The notes beneath the pieces were generated by a model. That model saw only the letters and a program-made list of their open reading frames with translations, searched no databases and had not been told where the DNA came from. 64,000 bases of DNA from Onchocerca volvulus (lineage: Eukaryota; Nematoda; Chromadorea; Rhabditida; Onchocercidae). The position numbers and the translations under genes were made by a program. This document shows, piece by piece, positions 62,259-64,000 of the stretch; within the stretch, counting starts at the first letter, position 1; each line of letters starts with the position of its first letter. The stretch spans positions 23,668,546 to 23,732,545 of the forward strand of contig HG738137.1 of assembly GCA_000499405.2 (NCBI GenBank), read 5' to 3'.

Positions 62259-62336
62259 ATGAATATTAAAAAAAACAATAGTGATGTATTTTTGAATGAA
62301 TTTAATTCTGAAAAGCAGCAATACAATGGAATGAAG
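62259..62336 (+). CDS. Candidate first coding exon of an unknown plus-strand gene
   Basis: ATG after an in-frame TAA opens 26 codons (MNIKKNNSDVFLNEFNSEKQ...NGMK) ending at AAG/GTATCT, a good donor, phase 0. Downstream acceptors CTATTGCTCAG (near 62517), ATTCTCAG (62703) and ACAATTTTAG (near 62854) are each followed by a short open phase-0 stretch (NLVNNLDFL, VDIVGVRLFFHF..., DGDRMSRNIN), all ending in stops. I cannot choose a structure. The gene may be tiny, or continue past the window. Confidence 0.32.
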
Positions 62337-62778
62337 GTATCTTTCTTCTATTTTTCCTTTTTTTCTTTTCTTTTTGAATTTTTGACTCGGTTTAAATTTA
62401 AACTTAAAATTATTTCATATTTAATTTTATGAATTTTTGATTGAAATGGATTTGATAAGATTATAAATGTTATATATTTTTTTCCATTCATTTCTACTTT
62501 ATTTTACTATTGCTCAGAACCTCGTGAATAATCTTGACTTTTTATGATAAAAATAAATTCATAGCTCAATAAAGCTATTTGATCCTTGGAAATTAAACTT
62601 TACACTAATTGCTATCAGGAATTTTATGTCACCGATTTCAATGTCAAATTGCAATCCGTTTAATTGTCATTGTAAAAATTTCAAATTTTCTTCTTATTCT
62701 CAGGTTGACATTGTCGGTGTCCGTTTGTTCTTTCATTTCGTATTTAGTTCTCCAAAGATGACATTTTCGGATAGATGA

Positions 62779-64000
62779 AGAATTAAAATTTTAACGATAA
62801 AATATAGACGTCTTCATTTTTCTTCATTTCGGTGTGAATATTCACAATTTTAGGACGGCGATCGAATGTCAAGAAATATCAATTAATCATCATCTCATTT
62901 TCTCATTTTTTTTAAATCTTATTTTGCATATTTTTCATCGATCGCTTATTTTATCCGAGCCTAAAGAATAAAATTTAACAACTTTTCCTCATAAGTAGTT
63001 TTATTTAAATTATCTTAATTCTAACATTATGTTGCAGTAGGAAATATTTGACTTTTACAAAATTTTGTTTATTAGACTGCACCAATATTTTTTGATTATT
63101 TCTTTTTATTTTATTTGTGTTTTAATATCTGAAATATATGTAATAATACTTTTGCTTCATTACTTCATTTCAACTATATGAATATTCATTTCATTTTTCA
63201 CTCAAATTATTATTACTCTAAAACTCATTCATTCCTTCACTTTTTATTCTCGTTGTTAATTATTCTTAAAAATTTATTAATATATAACAAAAATGTTCAT
63301 ATACTTGTATTTTTGTTCATATATTAATACTTGTACACTATTGATACTTATATTTTTCTAAATTTTTTTTTCTTGTACATTTGTGTATTCATATTCATAT
63401 TTGTACTCATTCTAAAATTCATACATTCTTGTATTAGTATTCATGCTTCTACTCAATTAAATTCATATATTTATGTACTCATATTCATACTTGTATTCAT
63501 TCCAAAATTCATACATTCTTGTATTCATATTCATAATTATATTCATTCTGAAAATTGTACATTCGTATTTATAGTATTCATAATCTTATACTTGATTACG
63601 CGATTAATGTAACATATTTAACATATAATTAAGATATATTGTAATACTGAATAATCTCTAGTATCTTAGCTAATAATATTTAAAAAATTGATCATTTTCT
63701 CAGGAAATGAATTGATAATTATCGTTTTTGAATAGATTTTCGTTTCATTCTAACGTATAAATATTTCATTCGGATATATAAATTTCATTTGTTTTACTTT
63801 AGCGTGGAATTTTTGAGTAATTATTAAATTTCTTCATTTTAATAATCACTCAAAAATGATTTCATCGTCTTTTATTATTATGATAATGTCATTATTATCG
63901 ATAAAAGAATGATAACAACTGTACTGTTAAGCCATTTCATATCATAATTTGCTATCTGCAAAAGCCTGATCCTAATATGTTTTTACATTCTTTCTTGGCT
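62779..64000. other. AT-rich DNA with a ~48-bp repeat, no supported gene
   Basis: The repeat at 63375-63590 has about four copies of ATTCATA(C/T)TTGTA(T/C)TCATTC followed by (C/T)(A/G)AAATTCATACATTCTTG. It creates a 93-codon frame that is not a gene. Confidence 0.65.

Noticed and set aside
1..64000. tRNA genes, CRISPR arrays and bacterial operon features
   Set aside because: I looked for box A/B-like and cloverleaf signals and for regularly spaced identical repeats. None was convincing, and the tandem arrays lack spacers.

Overview
This window reads as eukaryotic nuclear DNA, most probably from a nematode. It is very A+T-rich and full of homopolymer runs and AT-type microsatellites. Coding sequence is split into short exons whose introns end in TTTTCAG-like acceptors. 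Only two genes can be reconstructed with confidence, and together they cover about 1.5 kb of the 64 kb. The nematode assignment is an inference from splice-site style, base composition and the look of a 28S rDNA fragment. I cannot name a species.

Left part (about 2.6-11.2 kb, minus strand): a five-exon syndecan gene, a heparan sulfate proteoglycan core protein of 227 residues. It has a signal peptide, three acidic Ser-Gly glycosaminoglycan attachment sites, one membrane helix and the invariant cytoplasmic C1 ([10 protein letters not shown]) and C2 (EFYA) motifs. Its 4.8 kb last intron holds a dispersed mobile-element-like repeat and several minisatellites.

11.2-26.1 kb: no supported gene. 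It holds decayed tandem duplications and three blocks with clearly more G+C (18.85-19.21, 22.50-22.74 and 23.02-23.59 kb). These carry possible regulatory sites, a 100-bp imperfect palindrome and part of the dispersed repeat.

26.16-29.53 kb (plus strand): a six-exon gene for a 261-residue single-pass protein with an N-terminal signal anchor, ten cysteines after the helix and three N-glycosylation sequons. I do not recognise the family. All splice phases close, and an in-frame alternative last exon would give a 123-residue short form.

29.5-64 kb: no complete gene. The clearest object is a decayed 28S rRNA fragment at 33.56-33.91 kb in which a short sense piece is fused head-to-head to a longer antisense piece. 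A second full-looking dispersed repeat lies at 35.89-36.43 kb. The rest is AT-rich DNA with many two- to five-copy tandem duplications (units about 30-230 bp) and long ATT arrays. Isolated candidate exons at 37.71-37.86 (minus), 52.29-52.33 (plus) and 62.26-62.34 kb (plus) may belong to genes whose other parts I cannot find.

The two supported genes show no evident functional link. They are transcribed divergently, with about 15 kb between their start codons.
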